A DNA stretch of 64,000 nt, from contig NZ_OZ034915.1 in the NCBI RefSeq assembly GCF_964030655.1, forward strand, positions 372,001-436,000, written 5' to 3'. The notes under the pieces are model-generated. The model was not told the DNA's origin, ran no database searches, and was given only the letters and a program-made list of their open reading frames with translations. How positions within the stretch are numbered: position 1 is the stretch's first letter; every line of letters begins with the position of its first letter. Of the stretch, positions 44,721-55,545 are shown one piece after another. The stretch comes from Spiroplasma endosymbiont of Poecilobothrus nobilitatus. GTDB lineage: Bacteria > Bacillota_I > Bacilli_A > Mycoplasmatales > Mycoplasmataceae. The translations under genes were made by a program, and so were the position numbers.

Positions 44721-47700
44721 ATGAGTAGAATTAACCCAGGTGTTATGGAAGAATTAAGAAGACAAGCACATGATACTTTAATAGATATAAGAGAAAATAT
44801 ACGAGATAATAGACATTGAATGGTATTTCCTTTTAATGTTTATAGTTCATATATACCTGATACTGAAACAGGTTGAAAACCTAATAATGCTAAGCCAAGT
44901 GATTATGGTAGTTATTCAAGAATATTTGATAATATGGAAAGTACGATTGCACAATGACAAAATAGTTTAAAAATAGTCCAAAAATATAAAGGTGAAGAAA
45001 TTAATATTTTAACGACTGATGATTTTAAAAATCAACCAGTTAACTCAACAATATGAGCAAATAATGAAACACCTTTTGCAATAAAATTAAAAGATGAAAA
45101 TAATAATCTTTATTGAAAATTAATTGATGGTGAAAACATTTATGATATTAATAAAATGTTAGAATACTTAAATCAATATAAATTAAGTTATTTTATGAAT
45201 AATGATAATAAAGCCGATAACTTTTATACAAAAGAGGTTAAAGTTGGTAAATATTGAGATGCTTATATGATTGATGATAGAAGTTCTATTCAATTTGGTG
45301 AGGCTAAATTTGAACAAGTATTTACTCAACAATCAACAGAACGACAATATACTTTATTAATTTTAGATGAAGATGCAGATAAATTAAATATTAATGATTA
45401 TTATAATTTTTATACGGTGTTTAATGACCGTGGTTTAAATATTGGTGGTGGTGATATTAATTCTTCACCACAAGATAGACAATGATTATATCCATCTAAT
45501 GTTATTAATTATTATTCACCTTATGATGGTAGTTTTTTATGACAAGAAATTACCTTTTCAAGTATTAATGACAAAATTAGTAATAGTGGTTTATCAGTTA
45601 GACAATTTATTCAGACAAGTGCCCCAGGTGAAGGTTATTGTTTTCCTAAAATAACTTATGATGAAAAAACAAATACATCAACCATTGAATTAGATGATAT
45701 TTTATTAAAAGACCCAGGGGTTAGAGCAATGGCCGTTAAATTTTATGGTAATCCTATCTTTTTTGATATGCCAGTTATTGGACGACCAATTATTAAAGGT
45801 GAATTTAATAAAAAAGTAATGAATTCAAGAGACTTATTAATGTATAACATGTTTCCTGCACCACCTGATAAAATAAATACTTATGCATCACCCGAAGTAA
45901 GTTGATATAACATTCAAGGTATTCAACCAACTATGATAACTGGTTATGAAGATTGAAAAAAAGATATGGAAAGTAGATATGACTTTTGAAATCAAAAAAA
46001 TAGTGAGGGAATTGTAATAACTGATAAAGCTAGTTCAACAGCAACCAATCCGACTGTTGGAACAACTATTCATAAAGAAGATAAGGATTCTAAGTTTTAT
46101 TGGTCTAAAGATTGAAAAATAACACCACCAAGCAAAATAAAAACAAACGGTGGTACAGTTGATAATATCATTAGTACCCAAGCATCATCATATTTTAGAA
46201 GAAAAGATGAATTTGGTAATACTGTCGGACAAGTTCAAATTGAATATAATAAAATGGGTAAATGTAATGTTTGAGATATTTTAAATATGAATAATTTTAT
46301 TAATCGCCAAATTACAGTATTACCTTTAAACTATACGCAAAAATTAGTTTTTAACCCTTTTACAATTCCTGTTCTTGGTAAATTTTTAAATCAAATTAGT
46401 TTTGGTATTCCTTGGGGTTGAATAATTAACCAAGATGAAAAAACTTGACCTAATTTTCAATGATTAAATGGCTTTATGAGTGCTAATATTTATAGTTTTT
46501 ATAATGATGCATTTTGGTCTGAAAAATCAAAAGGTAAAGGTTATTTACCATTTGAAATATTTAGAGAACAAGGAAATGATAAAGTTGGTGCTATTTTTGG
46601 AGCTAATGCTACTAGTTTTAGTTTTACAACTTTATTAACAGATAAATTAAAAGGTACTGTTTTAAATAAAGATGGTAAACCAACAGAAGAATTAGTTTAT
46701 TCAACTTACAATTTAAAACAATTAAATCAAAAAACTAACCGAGTTTATTTAATTAATGAACAAACCAAAGCACTTGATGCTCAAACGCCAGTTAGTAATA
46801 GTGAAAAAGATAATGATTGTGAATTCTTACAAACACCAGATGGGACAAATTGTAGTTATATTATTGATATGTTTTCAATCCAAGCACTATATAAAGGTAA
46901 TTTTGAAATTATCTTTTATGCTGATAACCCATATACTAATAATGAAGAAGATTATTTAAGATTATCAGTATGGAGTTTCAGAGGTAAAACAAAAAGCACA
47001 TTAAATAATTATTTACGAGATATGACAACTAATTATAAAACTAGTTTCTTATTACCCCATGATTATGAAATACCAACCTTTAATTATCCTAAATATGTAT
47101 TACCGCCAGTTCCATATAACTATAAACCATATACAAAAGATATTATGCCTGCTGGTGTAGTACAAACACTAAAAACTAAAATTACCGCACCAGCACAATG
47201 CACTAATAGCGGTTATGTAAATGATAATAATTTTATTAATTTATTTAATAATGAATTTAATGAAGGTTATTATGAAACTGAAATTGATTTAAAACAAATT
47301 GACCCAACAATTCAAAGTATAGATAAATTTATTAGTTCTTATAAAATAATAGAAATAAGTAATCTTAATAATATACAAGTTGAATGTGGACCACCTGATA
47401 TCGAAAATTTTATTCCTAATAGAAATATTAATTTATCGGGAGGGGTTAATAGTTGTAATAATGGTGGTGGTTCATTAACAAATATAACTTTATACAAAAG
47501 TGGTCGTTCACAAACAGATAAAGTTAATTTTGAAAATACAATAACTTTATATACTGATAATATAAAAGTAAATGATATTCAAACATTTGCTACTGCATAT
47601 ACTAATGGATTATCTGAAAAAGGTTATAAAAATACTTATTATATAAATGATAAAAAGTATAGTATTAATTTTTTGCTTCAAATAACAAATCTTCCAAATG

Positions 47701-47966
47701 AAGATTATAATAATTTAATTAGTAATAAAATTAAAGAAACTTATTTACAAACATATTATACTAATGATGTAAAATTAAAAATTAGATTTTCAAAAATATT
47801 ATTTGTTAACTTATCATGTATTGGAATTGAAAAATTCCCAAATCAAGAATATTTTAAATATTGAGGCAATGATAAAGATATAAAAATGTATGTTTCTAAT
47901 CCAAATGTATTAGGTATTAGAAACAAAAGTGATAACTCAGTTAAAATTACATTTAAACCAAGATAA
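44721..47966 (+). CDS. Large phage structural protein, probable tail component (1081 aa)
   Basis: Continuous TGA=Trp frame from ATG 44721 (AAGGAGAATTAACAA upstream) to TAA 47964-47966. The N-terminal 600 residues are Asn/Tyr/Trp-rich beta-type sequence (YSPYDGSFLWQEITFSS, GVRAMAVKFYGNPIFFDMPV, FNPFTIPVLGKFLNQISFGI). Residues 780 onward look like a second beta domain with Gly/Asn-rich loops (NLSGGVNSCNNGGG). By size and position it may be the tail knob or receptor-binding appendage of a short-tailed phage. No family recognised. It is the only large gene in the late module without a nonsense codon apart from terL and capsid. Confidence 0.65.
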
Positions 47967-48035
47967 AGAAAAAGATATAATAAATAAAAGTTTATAAACC
48001 TTTTTTATTAATACTTACTAAACGGGGTGCAGTCT
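47967..48035 (+). repeat. Dispersed repeat, copy C (short form)
   Basis: AAGAAAAAGATATAATAAAT, then TTTTTTATTAATACTTACTA AACGGGGTGCAGTC, a diverged version of the repeat at 10045-10150 and 24817-24920. It begins at the stop of the structural gene. Confidence 0.5.
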
Positions 48036-48051
48036 TTTAAAATCTCTTTTT

Positions 48052-48459
48052 TTATTCTTCCTTAACTTTTACATTACCATCATTATCAACAATTAAGTCA
48101 GGTAAATTTTGTTCTTCACCATTTCAACGATAAACTTTTATTCATAAATTAGACCAGGGCAATTTAATATTAACATCTGGATTATTATTTATTCTTTTTG
48201 ATAATTTTATATTATTAGAATTATCCTTATATATTATGTAATATCATTTATTGTCAACTGTATTAAATGGTTTTTCTTGTGGTGCTATTCATTCTAAATT
48301 GTCTCTGATTTCTTGGTTAGTAGTATTTATTTGGTTTTCTTTTTTTAATTTTGCTAATTCTTCGGGGGTGTATTCTTGTGGTTTATTACAAGCAACTAAA
48401 CTGGTTGTACTTGTTCCAATTAAAGTGATTGTTCCTAAAATACTTAATGTTTTTTTCAT
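48052..48459 (-). CDS. Prophage-borne lipoprotein (135 aa)
   Basis: ATG 48457-48459 to TAA 48052-48054. The signal peptide KKTLSILGTITLIGTSTTS with lipobox LVAC is almost identical to that of the gene at 12562-13041, as are YTPEELAKLK and EWIAPQEKPF. The mature parts then diverge. It lies inside the rightward late operon but in the opposite direction, like a lysogenic-conversion gene. One Trp is TGG, the others TGA. It would be displayed on the host membrane; superinfection exclusion or host interaction are possible roles. Confidence 0.78.
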
Positions 48460-48589
48460 TTTTATAAATTCCTTTCTTTTTTTAAAAAGAATTGTAATTT
48501 AATTAAAAATGGAAATTAATTTTATTTCCATTTTAAGTAGTATTTTAAATAAAACTACTATTTTTTTAACATTTAATTGATATAATAAA

Positions 48590-49732
48590 TTATAATCTTG
48601 AATATAAATCGCCCACATTTGATGAAGAAGATATTTCTATTCTACTTGTTTGTGAATCTATTGGATATGACTTAAAAGTAAATTGTTTGTTTAAATTAAT
48701 TTTGTCAATTTTGTCATATATATTTTCTACATCTGATTGTCTGTTTTCATTTTCATAAATTTGATATGTTTTTTGTTGTTGATTTTCTCAATTATGTTCA
48801 TAGTTTGGGTTTGTTTGTCCTTGTTTTCTAGAAATAGAATGTTGCTCCATTTTTCTTGACTCAGAATTATCAGAAAAGTAATCTTCAACTACAGATTCTG
48901 TAATACCGGTCAAAGCACCTAAACCAGCAGCTGCTAAAGTATCTTTTCCTATTTTAGAATCTTTTAAACTTACTAATCCGGCTAAAATAGCTCCTACTGC
49001 TTCATTTCTAACTAATTTTTTTCCATCAATAGTATCTTCAACTTTATCAAGTATTTTACTTATAGGATTTGTAGCTTCAGTAATTCATAAATTATTATAT
49101 TGTCTATTGGTTGATTCTCTAGCTTCTTCATCTGTCATTCCGTATCTTTTACGAAACAAATCATAATATCTATGCATATTTCCTTCATTGGGATATACAC
49201 GTTTTGCTGGATTCTCCACTACTGCTTGAGGTTGTTGATGATATGTTGGATATGTATATGTTGGATATGTATATGTTGGATATGTATATGTTGGATATGC
49301 AGGATAATAATAGTATTGTGTGCTTCTTTTACTTCTATTATTTACATTTCAACTTAATAAAACATTTTCTATTATCATATATTTTTCACCATCAGTTAAA
49401 TCTTTTCATCACTGTTCTACTATTGCGTTATGTTTATTTTCAGGATACTTTTGCAATCTATTTTTTAATCTATTTTTTAATAAATTAAACCTTTGTTCAC
49501 AACTTAAAGTACTTCATAAAATATCTCAAAACATTATTAAAGCAGAAGCATCTGACATTTTTTCATTTGTGATTCTTTTATTTCTTTTTAAATTTTATAA
49601 ATTATTTGTTTGTTGATAATTATTATCACTATTTAATGTTTCTTCTTTTTTATAACTACTAGCGGCAATTGTTGTTGGGACAGCAGTTCCACTAATTGTT
49701 AATACACTTAATAAACTAAGTAATTTTTTCAT
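48590..49732 (-). pseudogene. Secreted protein with Tyr-Pro-Thr pentapeptide repeats, one in-frame TAA
   Basis: 381-codon frame from ATG 49730-49732 to TAA 48590-48592. It has a typical signal peptide (KKLLSLLSVLTISGTAVP then TTIAAS). TAA at 49595-49597 (codon 46) breaks it shortly after the signal. Downstream: a helical domain (KMSDASALIMFWDILWSTL), four tandem 15-base repeats coding YPTYT units (about 49228-49290), a hydrophobic Gly/Ala-rich segment (AVGAILAGLVSL...AAAGLGALTGITESV) and a polar Asn/Gln-rich tail. Oriented against the surrounding late genes. It looks like an exported host-interaction protein carried by the phage; no family known. Confidence 0.65.
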
Positions 49733-49917
49733 ACTTGTTTTTCTCCGTTTCTTAATCTTGAAGCTTTTTATCAAGATCTACCTGCATTATATATATATAC
49801 AAGCAAAATTATCAATTATCTCAAAAATTTTATCTTTTAAAATAACCATTATTAAGCATTTTAATGGTTAAATTAGCAATAAAATATATTAAGTTTAGTA
49901 TTTATATACAAAATATA

Positions 49918-49945
49918 TTGTATTTATAAACTATTGATATATAAT
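49918..49945 (+). promoter_or_regulatory. Probable promoter of scaffold-capsid operon
   Basis: TTGTAT, 16 bases, TATAAT; the -10 ends 88 bases before the scaffold start. The leader contains a small CTTGT/ACAAG hairpin. The rest of 49733-50032 shows nothing else. Confidence 0.55.
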
Positions 49946-50032
49946 TAATTTACAGGTTTAATCTTTTTCCGTAAAAAAGAGTTTATGCTGACTTGTTAAT
50001 CGGACAAGAATAAAAAAAGAGAGGTTTATAAA

Positions 50033-50494
50033 ATGGCACTTACAAAAGAAGAATTAATCGAACAAGGTTTAAATGAAGAGATTGCAGAAAATATCTTAAA
50101 TCAGTTTAATAATGAAGCAAAGCAAATTAGAGAAAGTGTGCAAAAACGCGAAGATGTTATATCAAAAGAAGACTTTATTAAATTATCTAATGAATTAGAT
50201 TAATTAAAAGCATTTAAAAATGTTCCATCTAATAAAATTGAAGATATTAAAACTAATTTAAATAAAGTTAGTGGTAATTCTTTATCTGAAAAAATGCAAA
50301 CTTTAAAAGAATTAAAACCTGATTTGTTTGCACAAGAACAACCATCGGTTTCACCAACTAATTTTATTAAAGATATGATTGAAAAGTCTACTGAAAATAA
50401 AAATGATGAAATTGAAATTATTAAAGAAAAGGGAGCATATACTCCGGAAGAAATTAAAAAGATATCTGATTTCACACTTAAAAACCTTAGATAA
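50033..50494 (+). pseudogene. Phage capsid scaffold-like protein with in-frame TAA
   Basis: 153-codon frame from ATG 50033 (AGAGAGG upstream) to TAA 50492-50494; TAA at 50201-50203 (codon 57) in SNELD|LKAF. Highly charged and helical (EELIEQGLNEEIAENILNQF, IRESVQKREDVISKEDFIKL), and located directly before the capsid gene, as scaffolding proteins are. A second open piece starts at ATG 50294. Confidence 0.62.
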
Positions 50495-50509
50495 TAAGGA
50501 GTGAATATT

Positions 50510-51880
50510 ATGGCAACAATTAATTTGCCACAAGTACCTTTTACATTACAAGGTAATACAACAGGGCAAAAAGCCTATGTTGATATGGTTAATGCTTTAT
50601 TGCGTGGACCTTTATATAATGAATATGCAAGTATTATGCAATATGCAACAGCAACAGCAGAACAAGTTGCTTGATTACCTAATGCTGGGCAAGCATTATA
50701 TAATTTAACTCATCGTGTGGTATGGCAAAATGATTATACTTTACCAAATGGTGGGACAACTCAAACAATGGGATTAACAAGAATTCCAGTTCCTATTGAT
50801 AAAAGATTTAATTTAAAATTAATGAATGAGGCTTTTGATTTAGCATTAATAGAACAAAATATTAAAAATGGTGTTATTGCTGATGCTATTTCTAGTGTAG
50901 TACAGAATAAATTTGTTAATTTAGAATGTGAATTAATTCAGGCTATTTATGATTATTGTTTAGCAGATAGTCAATATGAAGTAATTCCATTTCGTAGTTA
51001 TACAGCCGAAAATGCAGATGATGCAAATAAAGCATTCTTTACATTAAATGAAACTTTGATTGAATTAACAAATCAAATTAGTAATTTATATTTTGGTTTA
51101 CCAACAGATAAAATGTTTATGGTTTTAGGTCGAAGATCATATTTAGGATTAACACCTGCTTATTTAAAAGTAATTGGTTCACAAGCACAATTAAAAGCGA
51201 TGGTTAATGGTGAATTATATGAAAATACCGCAATGGGTATTCCTGTATCAAAAAGTTTTCATTTAGAAAAAACATATACAAAAGGACAAGTTAATCGTGA
51301 TAAAGGTTATAATTTTACTAATGTAAATGGTTTAATTATTAATAAACAAGTATGAGCATATCCAATTAATATGGATACTATTCAACAAGTTTTAGATAAT
51401 GATACTGCTAACCCTAAATGAATTGGTAAAGTACAATATGCAACACCAACTATTTTATATCCAAAAACATGTAAGATTATTTTAGAAAAACAACCAACAC
51501 AAGATGAAATTAATACTGCTAAAAGCAACCTTAATAAAACATTTAGAGTACCAGTTGATTATGAAATTCAATTATCAACTCCCAGTAAAATTAATATCAG
51601 TAAAATTAATAGAATAGATAAACCAACTATTCATGTTGATACTCAAACGCAAACAACAGCCGAGCAATTAAAACCACAATTTAAAAATGTTGTTTTAAAA
51701 GCAGTTAAAGCAATAAATAATTCTTTAACTGAAAATGATTATGATTACTTTATTGAAAGTAAAGGTGAAGACTGACCGATTGATATTACAAATGATAAAA
51801 CAGTTGCAGTTCAAATTGAAGGTAAAAACAACGCTACTGGTCAAACAAATCCTATTGATATTGTAATTAAAAATTCTTAA
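50510..51880 (+). CDS. Phage major capsid protein (456 aa)
   Basis: ATG 50510 with AAGGAG upstream, stop TAA 51878-51880. Ala/Asn/Gln-rich with an HK97-fold-like layout: an N-terminal arm, then YATATAEQVAWLPNAGQALY, an extended beta/loop (THRVVWQNDYTLPNGGTTQ), and the long helix LKLMNEAFDLALIEQNIKNGVIADAI. A C-terminal extra beta domain follows (residues 330-456, FRVPVDYEIQLS onward). The assignment rests on position after the scaffold-like gene, size and composition; no homologue was searched. Confidence 0.72.
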
Positions 51881-51886
51881 TAAAAA

Positions 51887-52825
51887 ATGAATTTATTAAT
51901 ATTACGAGTTTTAACTTTACTAGTAGGAAATTTAGAAAATAAAGTAGTAATAAGCAAATTTGTAAATTTAATTAATAAAGTTAATCAAGTTAAAAATAAA
52001 GTATTAAAGCCAATTAATTATATTACTGATAAATATAATAAAATTACAAATAAAGTTGAAGATATTTATCAGTGATTAAATCCATTTACTTATGTAGATT
52101 TAATTAAAAAAGGTCATAAAAAAGAAATACAACAAATATTAAGTCAATTAAAAAAAGATAATAATATTAAAAATAGAGAACAATTTAAAAATGAAAATTA
52201 TCTAAATACTAATTGACAGCCTTTAAATAGTAGTTGACTTGATAGTGGTATGTTTAATATTACAAATAAGTTAACTTTAACAGGTAATTTAACTATTTTA
52301 ATATATACAAAAACAGCAAAACACCCTAAGTTTTATGGACCTTATGTTTATCCTAGTGTTCCAGTTGAAATTTGAAAATTATTAAGTAATGCTGTATCTA
52401 ATGCAGGAACTTTATTTTGGCGTTATTGATTAAGAAAATGATTACCTAGTCATTTAAGAAATTATATTAAAAAACGATTACCACAAGCATTAAAAGAAAA
52501 ATACCCAAAAGGAACTACTAAATTAACATTACCAACAGTTCAAAAATTAAATCAAATTAAAAAGTTTATTAATAATTTAAAAATTGGACATTTTAATTTT
52601 AATTTTGCTGGTGAAATTAATAATAAAAAATGGTATCGAGAGCGAAAAAGTGATGTTAAAAATATTAAGAATTTATATAAAACACCAGTTAAAAATATGT
52701 TTTACAAAACTAATCAAACTATTAAAACAATTAAGAAAACAAAAACAAGAGTTAATAGTTATAAGCCAAGTAATTTAAAAAATAAATATCGTAATCAATT
52801 AAGAGGTGTTTTATATGGAAAATAA
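51887..52825 (+). CDS. Phage minor structural protein with KTSC-like segment (312 aa)
   Basis: ATG 51887, six bases after the capsid stop, to TAA 52823-52825. The first 60 residues are a coiled-coil-like amphipathic helix (LENKVVISKFVNLINKVNQV). Residues 140-185 (KFYGPYVYPSVPVEIWKLLS, then NAVSNAGTLFW) resemble the short KTSC domain (pattern YxYxxVPxxxxxxLxxAxSxGxxF). The C-terminal 120 residues are strongly basic (Lys/Arg/Asn), suggesting DNA contact inside the virion. Overlaps the next gene by 11 bases. Confidence 0.6.
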
Positions 52826-53837
52826 TTTAAGTAATTTGTTATTTATAACAGTTGAAGATGTTAAAGAAAGTAAACTTTGACAACCTATTAATGATAGAAA
52901 ACAATCTGCTTATAATGATAATTTAATTTATAATGCTATTTTAAAAACTAGTTTATGAATGGATAGATTATCAGGGGGGACAATTTCCGATAAAATTAAT
53001 AAAAAAAATTTATTTCCCTGAGTAAAAAAAGATAATACTGGTTTAATTGAATATGATAAATGATTAAGTTATATTCAATCTGCTTGTTTATTAGCAGTTA
53101 TGAATTGATATTTACCAAAAGGAGTTAATGATTTAACTGGTAGTGCTTCATTTTCACAAGGTGGTGTAGCATATTCACAAACCAATGACCCTGAAGCAAA
53201 TGAAAATATTACCAGAGATGTTAAAAATGCTTTAAAATTAGCAGGTGAAATAATTGATATTATATCTAGTAAAACAGTATCTAGACCTTATAATTATAGT
53301 TTAGATAATTATGCTAATCCACGAGAAGAAGAATATAAACATATTAGTAAAAAAACTTTTTATCCAACATTATTATTTTGTTTAAAAGAACGATTACAAA
53401 CAGATAATTCAATAAATATTACTTATCCAACTATTGATGATTTTTCTAAAATTGATTATAACGAATATATTAAATTAATAGTTCCATTTGATAATGATAC
53501 TATTTATGAAGAAAACGGTGTTTGAAAAACAAATATTTCAGATTGAGAAATTGTTGATACTAGTGATTTAGATAAAACAAGGTATGATTATCAAATACAA
53601 GATTGAGATAAAGAAAATTATAAATACAATATTTGAATTAAAACAAGTATGAAAAATAATTATTATTTATCAACATACAAAAATTTTATAGGAAAAATAA
53701 CTGTTGGATCATTTGATTTAGAAAATAAATTTTCTCATCGTGTAGAATTAGACGATGACGGAATTTTTGATATACACACAGGTGGGACGGACGGAACAAT
53801 TACTGGTCTACACGTTGAAAGAAAAAGAGTAATTTAG
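52815..53837 (+). CDS. Phage head-tail connector or collar-like protein (340 aa)
   Basis: ATG 52815 inside the previous gene, AAGAGGTG upstream; stop TAG 53835-53837. A helical N-terminal half contains SYIQSACLLAVMNWYLPKGV and a Gly/Ser loop (TGSASFSQGGVAYSQ), as in head-completion proteins. The C-terminal half is Tyr/Asn/Asp-rich beta-type ending with FDIHTGGTDGTITGLHVERK. Role inferred from position between capsid and membrane proteins. Confidence 0.55.
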
Positions 53838-53854
53838 AAAGGGATTTTTAATTA

Positions 53855-54436
53855 ATGAAACAAGATAAAACAACTTGATTAAAGGGTGCCTTACCTTGAA
53901 ATTGATTTAAAAAAGACCCTATTCCAACTTATAATTGAACTCATAAAGATATTATAGAATGAGAAAGAAAATATAAAATTCGTAGTTGAGTTGTTGGTTT
54001 TTATACAATATTATTTTTATTAATTAATGGTTGGCTAGAATATGGGATGATTGATGGTATTAAGAATAAAATTGATTGATATAATTATGGTCAATATTGA
54101 GGTAATGGAATTGCTATTTTATTAACACCTTTATTTACGCATGGAATTCAAGGCATATTTGTTGCTAGTAGTAAACCAAAAGTAGATATGAAAATTGATA
54201 TACCACGATTAAAAATATCTAAAATGGGATTAGTATTTACAATATTACCTTTAATTACTTTAATAATTTCTTTAATTATTATTTGAATTGATAAATCAAA
54301 ATGAAAAAAAGACCATTTAAGACATTGTTTAGATTGTCGGATTAATCCGCGTGTCATTCAACCACGAATAGCTAAACAATGAAACAAATTAGATGGTATA
54401 ACAGAAGAAAATAACAAAGAATTAAATTTAAAATAA
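53855..54436 (+). CDS. Phage membrane protein, three membrane segments (193 aa)
   Basis: ATG 53855 to TAA 54434-54436. Hydrophobic segments WVVGFYTILFLLINGWLEYG, IAILLTPLFTHGIQGIFVAS and LVFTILPLITLIISLIIIWI, with a basic tail holding a His-Cys-x-x-Cys pair (HCLDCR). Trp-rich N-terminus. Position near the end of the late operon suits a lysis or egress function, but no family is recognised. Confidence 0.6.
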
Positions 54437-54556
54437 ACTATATATTAGGGGTGGCTGATATTTTTGGGTGGTTATATAGTTTAATTTATAAATTATTTTG
54501 TTCTGAAAGGATAGATGGCCACTGTTTGAGTAAGGATAAGAAAGGAATTAAAGAAA
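54437..54556 (+). other. Late-operon spacer with inverted repeat and possible tiny ORF
   Basis: AACTATATA at 54433-54441 and TATATAGTT at 54473-54481 can pair around a G-rich loop (GGGGTGGCTG). A GTG-started 54-codon ORF (MADIFGWLYSLIYKLFCSER) overlaps the next gene; its ribosome-binding site is too close, so I do not call it. Confidence 0.3.
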
Positions 54557-54844
54557 ATGAATGAAACATTAATGATTGCTTTACTTGTTTTAGCAGGTGC
54601 TGGTGGAATGGGTAGTCTTGGTATTCTAGGCTTATCTGCTAAAAAAATTAAAAAATATAAAGCAGAAATTAGAGAATTAAGAACTGCTGTTATTGCTCAT
54701 GAAAAACATTTACGCGGACCTGATTATGCAACAGAATTAGCATTAAAAACATGTCAAATTAAAAATGTTAAAAAACAAGTTAAAGTAAACGATAAAAAAC
54801 AAGCACAAAAAGATGCTATTAGACAACTAACAAATAGTATTTAA
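54557..54844 (+). CDS. Holin-like small membrane protein (95 aa)
   Basis: One N-terminal membrane helix (LMIALLVLAGAGGMGSLGIL) followed by a charged coiled-coil-like tail (KKIKKYKAEIRELRTAVIAH). AAAGGAATTAAAG lies upstream. Last gene of the late operon, followed by a terminator. The topology fits a class III-type holin or a membrane-bound spanin-like protein, but a tail-needle or scaffold fragment is possible. In a wall-less host a lysin would not be needed. Confidence 0.5.
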   Translation: MNETLMIALLVLAGAGGMGSLGILGLSAKKIKKYKAEIRELRTAVIAHEKHLRGPDYATELALKTCQIKNVKKQVKVNDKKQAQKDAIRQLTNSI

Positions 54845-54876
54845 AAAAATAACCAATTAAGGTTATTTTTTATTTT
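54845..54876. terminator. Terminator between convergent late and early operons
   Basis: AAAATAACC/GGTTATTTTT hairpin with A- and T-runs on both sides. Confidence 0.8.
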
Positions 54877-55046
54877 TATTTATTGTGTTTTATATAAAAA
54901 TTAATAAGATGTTCTATTCGTTGTGAATAAGTAAAGTCATTAAATTCATTTCAAACTTTTTCTTCATTTTCATTTAAGTAAATATTAACATTACGAATTA
55001 ATTTAGAATAATATTTTCCTGTTTTTTGATTAAATGAATGTTTCAT
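54876..55046 (-). CDS. Phage early protein, 56 aa, RHH-like
   Basis: ATG 55044-55046 overlaps the resolvase region closely; stop TAA 54876-54878. A short beta-like stretch (LIRNVNIYLNENEEKVWNEF) followed by two helices (FTYSQRIEHLINFYIKHNK) resembles ribbon-helix-helix DNA-binding proteins, though that is only by eye. Last gene of the early operon. Confidence 0.5.
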
Positions 55047-55050
55047 AATA

Positions 55051-55545
55051 TTAACCCTCATAATTAGCAATAATAATGGCATCTCGTAAATGATTACTTA
55101 TTTTCTCATTATTATATTTTCAACCCTTACCATATTCATAAGTTAAATTATTATCTTTTTCATATTCTCATATACAACTATCATTATATTTACTTAAATT
55201 TTCTATATTTTTAACAACTGATTTAGTATGTTTTGGTGATACTCAATTAGATACTCAATTAATAATGCTATAATGTTTCTTTTTAATTTCAATAGAACCT
55301 AATAATCTTAATAAATCATCTCTATCTTTTGAACCATTAGCATTTGTATATAAACAATTTTCAATGTTTACAATACTAAAAACATCAGAATATTTGCATA
55401 ATATATCTTTTATAAAATCAAATTGTTTTGTTCATAAATTATTAGTAAATTCAAATTTATCAAATAATTTATTATCTTTGTAAATAACAATACCCGTAGT
55501 ACCAGTTCCTGATGGGTCAATACCTATTTTTATCAAGTCGCTCAT
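55051..55545 (-). CDS. RuvC-like Holliday junction resolvase (164 aa)
   Basis: Cuts branched DNA during phage recombination and packaging. ATG 55543-55545 lies in GAGGAATG and overlaps the end of recT. First catalytic Asp in IGIDPSGTGTTGIVIYKD; second acidic in IVNIENCLY; the C-terminal HLRDAIIIA gives the last Asp. This is the layout of RNase H-fold resolvases. A truncated homologue is at 15133-15460. Confidence 0.75.

Noticed and set aside
49228-49290. Short tandem repeats as a possible CRISPR array
   Set aside because: The 15-base units are contiguous with no spacers and encode in-frame pentapeptides. No CRISPR array was seen anywhere in the window.
49172-49357. Plus-strand ORF of repeated CWICI units
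   Set aside because: Antisense reading of the YPTYT repeat tract of the secreted protein gene.
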